DNA from: an uncultured Gammaproteobacteria bacterium
GTDB taxonomy: Bacteria > Pseudomonadota > Gammaproteobacteria > Coxiellales > Coxiellaceae
Assembly: GCA_902581285.1 (NCBI GenBank)
Contig: CACHNP010000019.1
Location: 1 to 34,663, forward strand
Direction: 5' to 3'
DNA length: 34,663 bases
Below the pieces are notes generated by a model. It made no database searches and was not told where the DNA came from. It saw nothing but the letters and a program-made list of their open reading frames with translations. Shown one piece after another: positions 26,193-33,830 of the stretch. Positions within the stretch are counted from its first letter, which is position 1. Every line of letters starts with the position of its first letter. The position numbers and the translations under genes are program-made.

Positions 26193-27566
26193 ATGAGTAA
26201 AGTCAATAACAGTAAACAAAGGTCTAATCAGAGAACTAGTTCAGTCGAAATCTCAGATATCCAAAAGCAACTTGAAACACTAAAAGGTGAGCTCGCAATG
26301 GTGAGGCAGCGTCTTAAAAATACTGAAGATCTAATACTCATTGATTGTAGGCAACAGTTGAAAGAGGAGTTCATGACTGTAAGTTCACAACTGCGTCACA
26401 AAGGTCTTTGGTTTAATGGCCATTCAAAGAAAAAAATAGACATTATAATTGATTCATATCTTTCGAGCATAGCCCGTATGGCTCAACATAGCGATGCAGG
26501 CATTAAGCCGATTGAAAAAAGAAGAATGGAAGCGCTGTGCGCTGTGGTCAATAGTCTCAATGGTATTCAATTAAATGTACCGGGAAGTAATGGCAGTGAC
26601 CTGGAAAGATGTCGTTCGAAATTTAAATTCTACATTCTTGCGATGTTAAGAGAAAAAAGAAACTTGATTAAATACAATTCTGCCAGACACTCTATCTTTA
26701 GAGAATGGATGTATTTTTTTGAAATGATGTTTCCTGAAAAAAACTGGGAAACAGCGGTCGTGCCTCTTGTTGAATCATGCTCACGTGAAGTAATTCTATA
26801 CATTGCATCAACAATAGTATTTAATAAAAAAGAAAAAGGACTCCACATGATGAAATGCATATTTGATGCAAAAAAAACAATCACAACGCCTAATGTGATC
26901 GAAGGCATCGATAAATTGGTTATAAAAATTCATTCAAATGGAAAATTAGCAGAGAACCCTAGTAATAAGTCGCTTAATGGATTTGTGAAAATACTTAAGA
27001 AATGGTGTCATGCGCGTATGATTTGTGGAGAGAAAATAAGTTTTTATGCTTTTTATAAGGGTTTTTCATCTAGTGTAAACAAAAGTAGTGCCTCATTAAA
27101 AACCGGTGTAAGCACGGTTGTACCACAGCCCGTGCGTTCAGCTGGATCGTTAAAACGTAAGGCGTCGGTTGATAAGCGTCGCCTTGAAATTCCTCTAAAT
27201 ATAAGAACCACGTTCCAACAGATACGTGCAGTAGTAACAGAAAAACCTACACAACAAGAAGATTTTAAAGTTTCATTCAAAGATGTGAATACAGCTAAGG
27301 AAGTGTTCACATGGCTTCACAAGAACGTTAATGGCCAAATACTGTATTCGTTATTTCCAGCAGAAGATTACTTCCTTATGTCGCGACGCTATTTTAATGA
27401 TGTCTATGATTACTTGTTTTGCGCTGCTCAAAAGCCAGCTAATTTGACAAGTGGGGCGATGTCTTGGGCTGGAAAGGTCAATCAAAAAAATGCTCAGGCT
27501 GTTACAATTAATCTGACCGCTAGCGTCGATATTAAACCAGAGGTTAAAAAGCAGAAGTTACTTTGA
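26193..27566 (+). CDS. Unrecognised coiled-coil protein with nuclear-localisation-like patches
   Basis: The 457-residue protein starts after AAAGG about nine bases upstream. Residues ~18-50 (ISDIQKQLETLKGELAMVRQ, RLKNTEDLI) form a heptad-like coiled coil. A helical middle contains conserved-looking hydrophobic positions but no known motif. Near residue 320 a basic patch (GSLKRKASVDKRRLE) lies in a Ser/Pro-rich linker, and the protein ends PEVKKQKLL. Both resemble eukaryotic nuclear localisation signals. A Pro-Thr-Ser linker between folded parts and basic patches would fit a secreted effector, but this is inference. No secretion signal can be proven. The gene stands alone, with 282 bases upstream that show nothing recognisable. 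Confidence 0.65.
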   Translation: MSKVNNSKQRSNQRTSSVEISDIQKQLETLKGELAMVRQRLKNTEDLILIDCRQQLKEEFMTVSSQLRHKGLWFNGHSKKKIDIIIDSYLSSIARMAQHSDAGIKPIEKRRMEALCAVVNSLNGIQLNVPGSNGSDLERCRSKFKFYILAMLREKRNLIKYNSARHSIFREWMYFFEMMFPEKNWETAVVPLVESCSREVILYIASTIVFNKKEKGLHMMKCIFDAKKTITTPNVIEGIDKLVIKIHSNGKLAENPSNKSLNGFVKILKKWCHARMICGEKISFYAFYKGFSSSVNKSSASLKTGVSTVVPQPVRSAGSLKRKASVDKRRLEIPLNIRTTFQQIRAVVTEKPTQQEDFKVSFKDVNTAKEVFTWLHKNVNGQILYSLFPAEDYFLMSRRYFNDVYDYLFCAAQKPANLTSGAMSWAGKVNQKNAQAVTINLTASVDIKPEVKKQKLL

Positions 27567-27709
27567 CTATGTGAGTAGAGGAAGCTTTGTATGGTTGCGC
27601 TCCTAAATGGTGATTTTCGTCTAAATTAACACTGCGATTATCCTATTGAAAACAATCTTATGTAGTTAACAGATTGACTTGGATGCTGACAATTACCGTG
27701 AAATTTAAC

Positions 27710-28785
27710 TTAGAATTTCTTCCCACCTTTTTTTATGACATTCGTCAGTTTCAATTGTTCATTTGCAAATACGCAAGGTCTTTTTTTGTCGTGTGACCAA
27801 TTATATAACTTATCAATAGCAAGTTTATGGTCAGATCAATCTGTCAGTTGTTCTTGATTGCCTAGTACTTCACTAGCAGATCCAAAATTGTGAGCTAGTA
27901 CCAGTGTTCCGACAGCATTGGCTTCGGCGTAAATTAATCCAAATGATTAGGCAATCTTGGTCTGCGGATAAAAAATACAGCATGCATCTCTCGTTATTTC
28001 AATAAGTTGTTTATGCGGCATGGGGCCTAGATAGCTAATTCTTTTATCCTTAATTAGACTTGATCTTATCGTTGGAAGACATTTGATCTTTGTTTTTTTT
28101 ATTACATAGTCAATTATTTTGGGTATTTTAAATAATTTTTGATATCCTGGGTTGGCGATGTAGAATCTTACATTGGGAAGTGTTTTTTTTGTTTTTTTCA
28201 AAAATTTCAAGTGTTTGAACTAGCCCTCTTGATGGAGTGCTCAAGAATAGTATCTTATTATAGTCTATATCCTTATTTTTATTTGATAATGCATCGTCAA
28301 TTGGGTTGTATATGAATGTTATGTGCTCTTTTTTCTAGATTTAGGTATTTTTGTATTGTGTTTTGATGGCTTTTTGAAACAGCAACTATTTTACAATTAT
28401 TTTTTTCTAACGCATTCTTTATTTTCAAGACTGCTTTGTTCGGCATTTCTTCTTGTATGTTATCATGCATCCATAAAAACAAGTTGGTATCATTAAATTG
28501 TTTACGAAACTTTTCAATTAAGTCATAGCTTCTAACAATGATAACATTGTCGATTTTGTTTTTTTTGATTTTACTAATGTCGTTCGATGGAATGTATGAC
28601 AGGGTAGCTGACTCTTTTTTTATTACTTTTCGTCTTCGTTGTGCCACATAAACATTGTGCCGGGTTGCGAGACCATTAACTACTCTTGTGATGGAAGCTT
28701 CGGTGCCACCTATCGCTTGAGATTTTAAAGTTGAGTTTTCATATGGCGCTACTGTGTTAATAGGGTCTATAATTAGTATATTCAA
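27710..28785 (-). pseudogene. Glycosyltransferase (GT4-like) pseudogene
   Basis: Reading from ATG 28,785 the protein begins MNILIIDPINTVAPYENSTL with the typical AIGGTEASITRVVNGLATRH motif. A frameshift near 28,325 is followed by ITFIYNPIDDALSNKNKD and FLSTPSRGLVQTLEIFE. A second shift near 28,195 leads to TKKTLPNVRFYIANPGYQ. The frame then continues to IFYPQTKIA, a stop, SFGLIYAEANAVGTLVLAHN and a further stop, and ends at 27,710. The pieces together make one ~355-residue glycosyltransferase with two frameshifts and at least two in-frame stops. It is dead, and its reading order is intact. Bases 27,567-27,709 upstream of its end hold nothing recognised. Confidence 0.85.
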
Positions 28786-29040
28786 TGTTGTCTCTCAGAA
28801 TTTGTCAAATTACCAGGCTATAGCATTGTTTTTTGAAAAATAAAACACAATTTCCATTTGGCATTAATGGTATGTTCAAATAGGCTATAGCTGAACTCAC
28901 TGGACTTATATAAATCTATTCTGCTTGTCAAAAAGAAATTTAAATAACCGCGTCTTTTGAAATATAGACAGTAGAATCATTCACTTTGGCATCGGAAAAG
29001 CCCTGCTTGCGCAACACGCAACTGTCGAGGGAGGGGGGGT
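28786..29040. other. Non-coding space before the MFS fragment
   Basis: No gene, repeat or RNA is recognised in these bases. The last ~25 (from about 29,015) may be a further, more degraded part of the MFS fragment that follows. Confidence 0.3.
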
Positions 29041-29170
29041 TATTAGCATCAAGTTTATCATATGCAACCTGAGCTCGCTGCCATTGCTATCAGCATAATT
29101 TTTATTTGTTTTGCTATCAGTAGTCCGATGGTAAGCTGGTTTCAGATCGATCAAAGCGTCGTAAACCCGC
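29041..29170 (+). pseudogene. Internal fragment of an MFS transporter gene, copy of ~32,004-32,133
   Basis: About 130 bases match the intact transporter gene at high identity. GCATCAAGTTTATCATATGC, GTTTTGCTATCAGTAGTCCG and AAGCGTCGTAAACCCG recur in order and spacing. Small changes, such as GGTTGGG to AGCTGG, break the frame. The fragment corresponds to transporter residues ~260-302. It lies on the same strand, about 3 kb upstream of the intact gene, and is evidence for a former second copy of the transporter or a partial duplication. Confidence 0.85.
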
Positions 29171-29274
29171 ACAAGAAGTGCTCATAAATTTTCCATTATA
29201 GTAGTGATATTTTTAGCTAAATCTTCATCTTGCAGGGTAGTGCGGCGCTATCATGCTAACACTAGCAATCATAT

Positions 29275-29661
29275 TTAAGATCTATCAATCAGCTGTTGTC
29301 GACCCTTACCGAATGTCCAGTCTTCAAGTTGATTGTTGACAATACTAATGAAAACATTATCAGGCTTTAGTCCAATTGCGCTCTCCAAAGCGATTGGGAG
29401 CTCTTTGAAGAATGCTTGCTTCATTTCACTTGTCCGCGGGGTGGATGTTATATGGATAACGATAATGTCATCCGTTCTTTCCATATCCCACATGGTTTTA
29501 TCAATGAAACAACATTCTGGTTCAATTTGATTAACAAGATGAAAATAATCATGGCTTGGGATGTTCCATGTTTTTATCAGTGTGTCATGGATGGTCTGGC
29601 TCATTTTTTTTATGTAAGCGCAGTCTTTTCCTCTCTGTAGTGTAATATTTAATAGTGGCAT
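29275..29661 (-). CDS. Tautomerase-family protein
   Basis: The 128-residue protein starts MPLLNITLQRG, so Met removal would expose the N-terminal Pro that acts as the catalytic base in the tautomerase (4-oxalocrotonate tautomerase/MIF) superfamily. Its length of about twice 60 residues matches fused-repeat tautomerases. The late QLEDWTFGKGR segment resembles the W-(S/T)-FG-G motif of that group. GGAG stands seven bases before the ATG. It is divergent from the TetR gene, a layout typical of a regulator and its target. Its substrate is unknown; members act on small enol or unsaturated carbonyl compounds. Confidence 0.8.
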   Translation of the reverse strand: MPLLNITLQRGKDCAYIKKMSQTIHDTLIKTWNIPSHDYFHLVNQIEPECCFIDKTMWDMERTDDIIVIHITSTPRTSEMKQAFFKELPIALESAIGLKPDNVFISIVNNQLEDWTFGKGRQQLIDRS

Positions 29662-29970
29662 AGTTTACTCCTTCTGTATTTTAATGTGATTTGATTTTTT
29701 TCTTTAAGTATGTCTAGTTATCTTTTTTATCGAATAAAAAAACCTAGGGCTACCAGTTATTCACTCTATTCGACAGGCACTAAAACTCGGTTCTATCAAC
29801 ATGTTTCTATTCGTCGCCCCCCTATTTATCAACATCGAGAGGGGATTGATTTTTTTAATTCTATTTACATGAGTTTATACAACATAACGAGGTATCCATT
29901 GGCTTGTGTACTATATAAAACGATTGAAATATTTATACTATACGGTATAGTCTAGTTATAGGAGGGTGTT
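29662..29970. other. Divergent intergenic region between the tautomerase and tetR
   Basis: This 309-base spacer contains the palindrome listed separately and no gene that I can support. An open frame across it lacks a ribosome site and protein-like composition. Confidence 0.4.
29937..29951. promoter_or_regulatory. Perfect palindrome ACTATACGGTATAGT, probable TetR operator
   Basis: Two 7-base arms (ACTATAC and GTATAGT) around a single G form a perfect inverted repeat, ending 19 bases before the tetR start codon and just ahead of its AGGAGG-like ribosome site. TTGAAA lies eight bases to its left, so the palindrome would fall across the -10 part of a tetR promoter. This is the size and position expected for an autoregulatory TetR operator. 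Binding is inferred. Confidence 0.6.
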
Positions 29971-30573
29971 ATGTCAAGAACCAAATCGTTAGAAAAAAGA
30001 AAAGCAATTCTAGACGTTTCTAAGTCATTGTTTTTATCAAAAGGCTATGCGGCTGTTAGCATGGATCTTATCAGTAAAACGTCGGGTATTTCAAAAAACA
30101 CGTTGTATTCGCATTTTAAGAATAAGGCAGCTTTATTTTCAGCAGTGATTAAATCACACTGGCAAAATGGAAGTATGCCATCCATTAAACTGGATTCTTC
30201 CCTTGGTTTGCAAGAAACCTTAACTGATTTTTCTTTCAAACTGTTACGTCATTTATATAAAGAAGATACGATGAGTTTCTTTCGTCTTCTTGCGTATGAG
30301 TCGCATGCTTTTCCTAAACTAGCAGCTTCCATCATGGATGATAAAGTATCACCTTCAACATCTCAGTTATCACAGTGTTTTATTAAAGAATTGAATAAAA
30401 ATGAGAAGGAGGCACATGCTTTAGCGATACAATTTTTAGGACTTTTAAAAGAGGATGCATTTTGGCATGTGCTGGTTGGTTTTAGAAATAAGTACACAAA
30501 ACGAGAGATGGAAAAACACGTTGATACTTGTGTAACTACGTTCATAAAATTCATAAGTATAGTTGATTCATAA
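29971..30573 (+). CDS. TetR/AcrR-family transcriptional regulator
   Basis: The 200-residue protein has the N-terminal TetR helix-turn-helix: KAILDVSKSLFLSKGYAAVS, then MDLISKTSGISKNTLYSHFK and NKAALFSAVI, with the usual TLYSHFKNK recognition helix. The rest is a divergent helical ligand domain. A strong ribosome site (AGGAGGG) precedes the ATG. A palindrome lies just upstream, so it probably represses itself and perhaps the divergent tautomerase gene. The inducer is unknown. Confidence 0.9.
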   Translation: MSRTKSLEKRKAILDVSKSLFLSKGYAAVSMDLISKTSGISKNTLYSHFKNKAALFSAVIKSHWQNGSMPSIKLDSSLGLQETLTDFSFKLLRHLYKEDTMSFFRLLAYESHAFPKLAASIMDDKVSPSTSQLSQCFIKELNKNEKEAHALAIQFLGLLKEDAFWHVLVGFRNKYTKREMEKHVDTCVTTFIKFISIVDS

Positions 30574-30810
30574 GTGGAATAGGAGCACACCATTTCATTC
30601 ATCGAAAAAAAAACAGTGAATGAGGCTAGTCTGGTTTAAGTTGTCGGATGTGAGTGTACTATTTTATGAATTTTTTTCTCAACATAATTGAGGAGCATCA
30701 GATTATTTTGTTCACGGTCTGATCTCGGATGTTGACAATCATATTACATTAACGTGATTATGAATAATTGCATATTTGATATAATGAGTAGTTTTTTAGT
30801 GTTTTGCATG

Positions 30811-30839
30811 TTGACATTTTTTTGTGAGCGATCTAAACT
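30811..30839 (+). promoter_or_regulatory. Sigma-70-type promoter of the leader-transporter unit
   Basis: TTGACA at 30,811-30,816 and TAAACT at 30,834-30,839 are separated by 17 bases. Transcription would start near 30,846, about 27 bases before the first leader peptide. It is the only good promoter ahead of both leader peptides. A second TTGACA at 30,732 lacks a good -10 partner. The region 30,574-30,810 otherwise shows only small inverted repeats. Confidence 0.65.
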
Positions 30840-30872
30840 GGATGAGCTTTTTAATTCAACGTGAGAATTCTA

Positions 30873-30926
30873 ATGCTTTATTTTGACAACACATTGACGA
30901 CTACCACATCCCAGTTAGGGGGGTAA
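30873..30926 (+). CDS. Threonine-rich leader peptide 1
   Basis: A 17-residue frame reads MLYFDNTLTTTTSQLGG and is preceded by GTGAG seven bases upstream. Five of the residues from 7 to 12 are Thr, with one Leu. A G-run and the stop (GGGGGGTAA, 30,918-30,926) follow, and a rho-independent terminator begins 23 bases downstream. This is the layout of a ribosome-stalling attenuation leader like thrL: slow translation of the Thr codons when charged tRNA-Thr is scarce would change folding of the downstream RNA. Confidence 0.75.
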   Translation: MLYFDNTLTTTTSQLGG

Positions 30927-30949
30927 AGTCACTGTTGTCTATGATTTTT

Positions 30950-30986
30950 AACCCCGTAACGGCCACCATCGTTTCGGGGTTTTTTT
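30950..30986 (+). terminator. Rho-independent terminator (attenuator) 1
   Basis: AACCCCG (30,950-30,956) pairs with CGGGGTT (30,975-30,981). Inside it, AACG (30,958-30,961) pairs with CGTT (30,970-30,973), around the loop GCCACCAT. Seven T follow at 30,980-30,986. The T-run ends just before leader peptide 2. Its left arm TTAACCCC can instead pair with GGGGGGTAA at the end of leader 1. Confidence 0.9.
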
Positions 30987-30999
30987 ATGGAGTCATAGT

Positions 31000-31152
31000 A
31001 TGATTATTAACGATATGTATCGAATATTACAGAGTTTATTTGTCATTCAACCTAACTGCGATTGGTGCGCGGTTGATTTCACCAGCACCATAACGACAAC
31101 GACAACCACAACCACTACAGCGATATTGAGTGGAGGGGATGGCTTGCTTTAA
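31000..31152 (+). CDS. Threonine-rich leader peptide 2
   Basis: A 50-residue frame starts at ATG 31,000 with GGAG seven bases upstream. The first 27 residues (MIINDMYRILQSLFVIQPNC, DWCAVDF) are ordinary. Residues 28-40 are T-S-T-I followed by nine Thr, 11 Thr in 13 codons, using ACC, ACG, ACA and ACT. Residues 41-50 are AILSGGDGLL. A strong terminator starts 18 bases after the stop, and the MFS gene follows. The composition can hardly be anything but a Thr attenuation leader; it resembles E. coli ThrL, which also alternates Thr with Ile. Confidence 0.85.
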   Translation: MIINDMYRILQSLFVIQPNCDWCAVDFTSTITTTTTTTTTAILSGGDGLL

Positions 31153-31170
31153 AAAAAAGTGTCATCAAAC

Positions 31171-31207
31171 AACCCGCCACCTTAGTTTAAGCTGGCGGGT
31201 TTTTTTT
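31171..31207 (+). terminator. Rho-independent terminator (attenuator) 2
   Basis: AACCCGCCA (31,171-31,179) pairs with TGGCGGGTT (31,193-31,201). After a C/C mismatch, CTTA (31,181-31,184) pairs with TAAG (31,188-31,191) around GTT. A run of T continues to 31,207. It ends 19 bases before the transporter start codon. The left arm can instead pair with GTGGAGGG inside leader 2, so the hairpin can serve as an attenuator. Confidence 0.92.
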
Positions 31208-31226
31208 ATTTTAAAAATAGGGGTAA

Positions 31227-32528
31227 ATGATGAATCAATATAATCGAGTGAAATTCAGTGAAGACCAGTTACTGCAAGAATTCGCTCATAATACAAAACC
31301 GCGGGCTTGGGTCGTGTGGGGGTTGGCTGCAGCGTTCTTCTTCGCTGAGTATTTCGCGCGCGTTGCACCCGGAGTTATGGCACCAGAATTAATGCGAGCG
31401 TTTAAGGTTCGTGCGTTTAGTTTAGGTGAGTTATCGGCTTTCTTTTATTATGCTTACGTGGGAATGCAGCTGCCTGTGGGTGCTCTAATCGACCGTTATG
31501 GGCCGCGTATTTTACTGAGCCTCATGGCAGGCTTGTGTGGGTTGTCGTGTCTGCTATTCGCGTATTCAAACGTTTTAATCGTGGCTGAATTATCACGTTT
31601 TTTGATGGGAATTGGTGCTGCTTTTGCGTTTGTTGGAGCACTAAAACTCGCTCGAAACTGGTTTCCCTCGTCTCAGTTTGGTATGCTCGCGGGTGCTACA
31701 CAAGCCTTAGGCATGTTTGGCGCTGCTGTGGGAGAAGGTCCTGTTTCTGTGTTAGTTCAACAGTTGGGTTGGCAGTATACTATCGATTTAATTGGTTTTG
31801 TGCTCATTAGTTTAGCCTTACTGATTTTATTTGTGGTACGAGATCAGCCTCAACAGGTCGGTGAAATGCGTTCGCAACAATCTGTTTCACTATGGTGTGG
31901 CTTACGTGTGGTAATTAAACACAAGCCATGCTGGATAAACGGATTATTCGCAGGTTTTTTATATGCGCCAACAGCGGCATTTGCGGAATTGTGGGGGCCG
32001 TCTTATTTGCATCAAGTTTATCATATGCAACCTGAACTCGCTGCGACTGCCATCAGCTTAATTTTTATTGGTTTTGCTATCAGTAGTCCGATAGTGGGTT
32101 GGGTTTCAGATCGATTAAAGCGTCGTAAACCCGTGATGATGTCATCGGCTGTATTGAGTTTGTTGTTTATTTCGTTAGTCTTATATTGCCCACATTTATC
32201 GGTGACAGCGCTCATGTTATTATTATTTTTATATGGGGTGAGCAATGTGGCGGTCGCAATTTCCTATGCGGTTGCCAGTGACATGGTGTCGCGTGATATT
32301 TCAGGTATTGCAATGAGCTTTACTAACATGGCTTCGGTGTTAGTCGGTGCGTTATTTCAGCCGCTAATTGGCTTGTGCCTTGATTGGGGTTGGGATCATA
32401 AAATACGACATGGTTCGCCGGTGTTTTCGTCTCACGACTATCATATGGCGATGGTTCTGTTGCCATTGTGTTCGCTCTTCAGTTTAATTTTGTGTTTTTG
32501 TCTTAAAGAAAGTTGTACAACTCAGTAG
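31227..32528 (+). CDS. Pht-like MFS transporter, probably for threonine
   Basis: The 433-residue protein has twelve hydrophobic segments and the MFS loop motif GALIDRYGPRILL between helices 2 and 3. The opening WGLAAAFFFAEYFARVAPGV followed by MAPELM resembles Legionella-type phagosomal transporters (Pht family) and related Coxiella and Francisella carriers. Members import amino acids, and PhtA is known for threonine. Two tandem Thr leader-terminator units directly upstream predict that transcription reaches this gene only when charged tRNA-Thr is low, so threonine is the best-supported substrate (inference). ATG 31,227 and ATG 31,230 are both possible; the second is better spaced from AGGGG. 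A broken copy of its middle lies at 29,041-29,170. Confidence 0.85.
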   Translation: MMNQYNRVKFSEDQLLQEFAHNTKPRAWVVWGLAAAFFFAEYFARVAPGVMAPELMRAFKVRAFSLGELSAFFYYAYVGMQLPVGALIDRYGPRILLSLMAGLCGLSCLLFAYSNVLIVAELSRFLMGIGAAFAFVGALKLARNWFPSSQFGMLAGATQALGMFGAAVGEGPVSVLVQQLGWQYTIDLIGFVLISLALLILFVVRDQPQQVGEMRSQQSVSLWCGLRVVIKHKPCWINGLFAGFLYAPTAAFAELWGPSYLHQVYHMQPELAATAISLIFIGFAISSPIVGWVSDRLKRRKPVMMSSAVLSLLFISLVLYCPHLSVTALMLLLFLYGVSNVAVAISYAVASDMVSRDISGIAMSFTNMASVLVGALFQPLIGLCLDWGWDHKIRHGSPVFSSHDYHMAMVLLPLCSLFSLILCFCLKESCTTQ

Positions 32529-32714
32529 TTGGTTCATTGAATAATAGTGATGCTTTTTTATTAAGTGGAGATTAAACTACAAGAAATGGGTGGAATAGGG
32601 CTGTTTGTTACAACATTGTTGCAAAAAATGGCCGGTGAATCAGTATATTTACTCAGGGTTTTTTGCTAGGATTGCATTAACAATTTTACTCAAAAGCACA
32701 TAGGGGGATCAACC

Positions 32715-33146
32715 ATGATTAAACAAATTGTCAAAACCATTAGCTTATTCTTAATAGCTACGCAGGGTGGTGCTATCGGCGCTTCAGAAACCTCACTGCC
32801 TGAGCTTCCTATTAGTCCGCATTGTAAAGATTATTTTAAAACGTCAGGTGAAAGAGCATCGGCTATCTTGTGTCTGAGTAATAAATTGGATGACTTGGAT
32901 AAAGCGATTGCTGAGTCTCGTCGTCGATTAGATGAAACAGAGCCACAGGTCAATACGGAATTTGAACGTGGTTTTAGAAAAGACTCACATCAGGTTTTGG
33001 ATTCAACTGATCAGTTTTCAATTTTTATTCGGAAAAAGTGTAAGTCATTATTAAAGAAAGTCCCTGAAGACTGTCAAGATGAATTCTCTCAAATGCTAAT
33101 TGATGCAAATGCTAATGCAAATACATCGCCCCACTCGGGTTTATAA
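32715..33146 (+). CDS. Small secreted protein, possibly LprI-like
   Basis: The 143-residue protein follows AGGGGG and begins with a signal peptide (MIKQIVKTISLFLIATQGGA, cleavage near GAIGA-SET). The mature part has four Cys (HCKDY, ILCLSN, KKCKSL, EDCQDE) and a helical LDDLDKAIAESRRRLDETEP segment. The pairing of such a segment with a C-containing FRKDSHQVLDSTDQFSIFIR helix followed by KKC resembles LprI-type lysozyme-inhibitor domains, but the likeness is loose. It probably acts in the periplasm. The 186 bases after the transporter gene hold no terminator that I can support, so readthrough is possible. Confidence 0.6.
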   Translation: MIKQIVKTISLFLIATQGGAIGASETSLPELPISPHCKDYFKTSGERASAILCLSNKLDDLDKAIAESRRRLDETEPQVNTEFERGFRKDSHQVLDSTDQFSIFIRKKCKSLLKKVPEDCQDEFSQMLIDANANANTSPHSGL

Positions 33147-33182
33147 TCTGTTTGTAGAATTGAATTAGGGCTAGATTTAAAC

Positions 33183-33695
33183 TTAAAAAGGCACCCCTAA
33201 GTTATCATCACTTTTGGCGATGCAAATTTTAGCATCGCCAATTTTATCTGCTACTTGCTTAATTTGTTCCGCTCGTTCTTGATTGCCCGGAATTTCTTTT
33301 CCTCGAGCAATCGCGTTCATCGCTTGTGTCTGTTCTTCGGTGTGAATCCAGGTTAATCCCACTGAGATAATTTCATTGGGGTCTCTCATGTTAATGGCGT
33401 TGATCACGCGTGTTGGTGCCGAAAAATATTGTGGATAGAGCAAACCGCCCTCGGAAGTTGGATCACAGTATGACTCGTGTGGTAGCCATGCTTGATGAAA
33501 GTCTTCAAACTGTTTGCCTGGGTGTAAGTTTCGTTGTAAAACCGAAACTATCTGGGGCATGGTGTGGTTTTGGCTTTGTTGAAATAAGGTCGATAACGTA
33601 TTTTCTTTTTCTTCTTTTGTTAATGACTCAAATTCTTTGGTTGCCTGAGAAAAGTCTTTGTTCTCATAGGCTCGCCAGAATGCTTGATTTTTCAT
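33183..33695 (-). CDS. Unrecognised 170-residue cytosolic protein
   Basis: The ATG at 33,695 is preceded by AGGA five bases away. The protein starts MKNQAFWRAYENKDFSQATK, is mostly helical and polar, and contains NLHPGKQFEDFHQAWLPHES and VGLTWIHTEEQTQAMNAIAR. No signal peptide, membrane segment or known motif is present. It follows the zinc-ribbon gene on the same strand after about 135 bases and converges with the secreted-protein gene. It belongs to no family that I can name. Confidence 0.65.
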   Translation of the reverse strand: MKNQAFWRAYENKDFSQATKEFESLTKEEKENTLSTLFQQSQNHTMPQIVSVLQRNLHPGKQFEDFHQAWLPHESYCDPTSEGGLLYPQYFSAPTRVINAINMRDPNEIISVGLTWIHTEEQTQAMNAIARGKEIPGNQERAEQIKQVADKIGDAKICIAKSDDNLGVPF

Positions 33696-33830
33696 GATAT
33701 CCTGTAATTCTAGTTGCCAATTTATATTGTAAAGAGTTGTTATAACCTTTACAACACAGTGTGCTGGCGTATTCTATATAAGAAAGACACGCTTTTATCT
33801 TTGATATCGGATGCAAGTAGACTATGAGCC

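Noticed and set aside
28981-29172. Minus-strand open frame over the MFS fragment
   Set aside because: It is antisense to a clear plus-strand transporter fragment, so the frame is a by-product.
29710-29955. 81-codon plus-strand frame between tautomerase and tetR
   Set aside because: It has no ribosome site and runs through the operator-like palindrome. Its composition is not protein-like.
30640-30730. Inverted repeats CTCAA-TTGAG and ATCAGA-TCTGAT upstream of the leader promoter
   Set aside because: They are short arms in AT-rich sequence, with no T-run and no position relative to a promoter that would give a clear role.
32586-32669. Short frame MGGIGLFVTTLLQKMAGE as a third leader peptide
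   Set aside because: It has only two Thr, no hairpin terminator after it, and a poor ribosome site.
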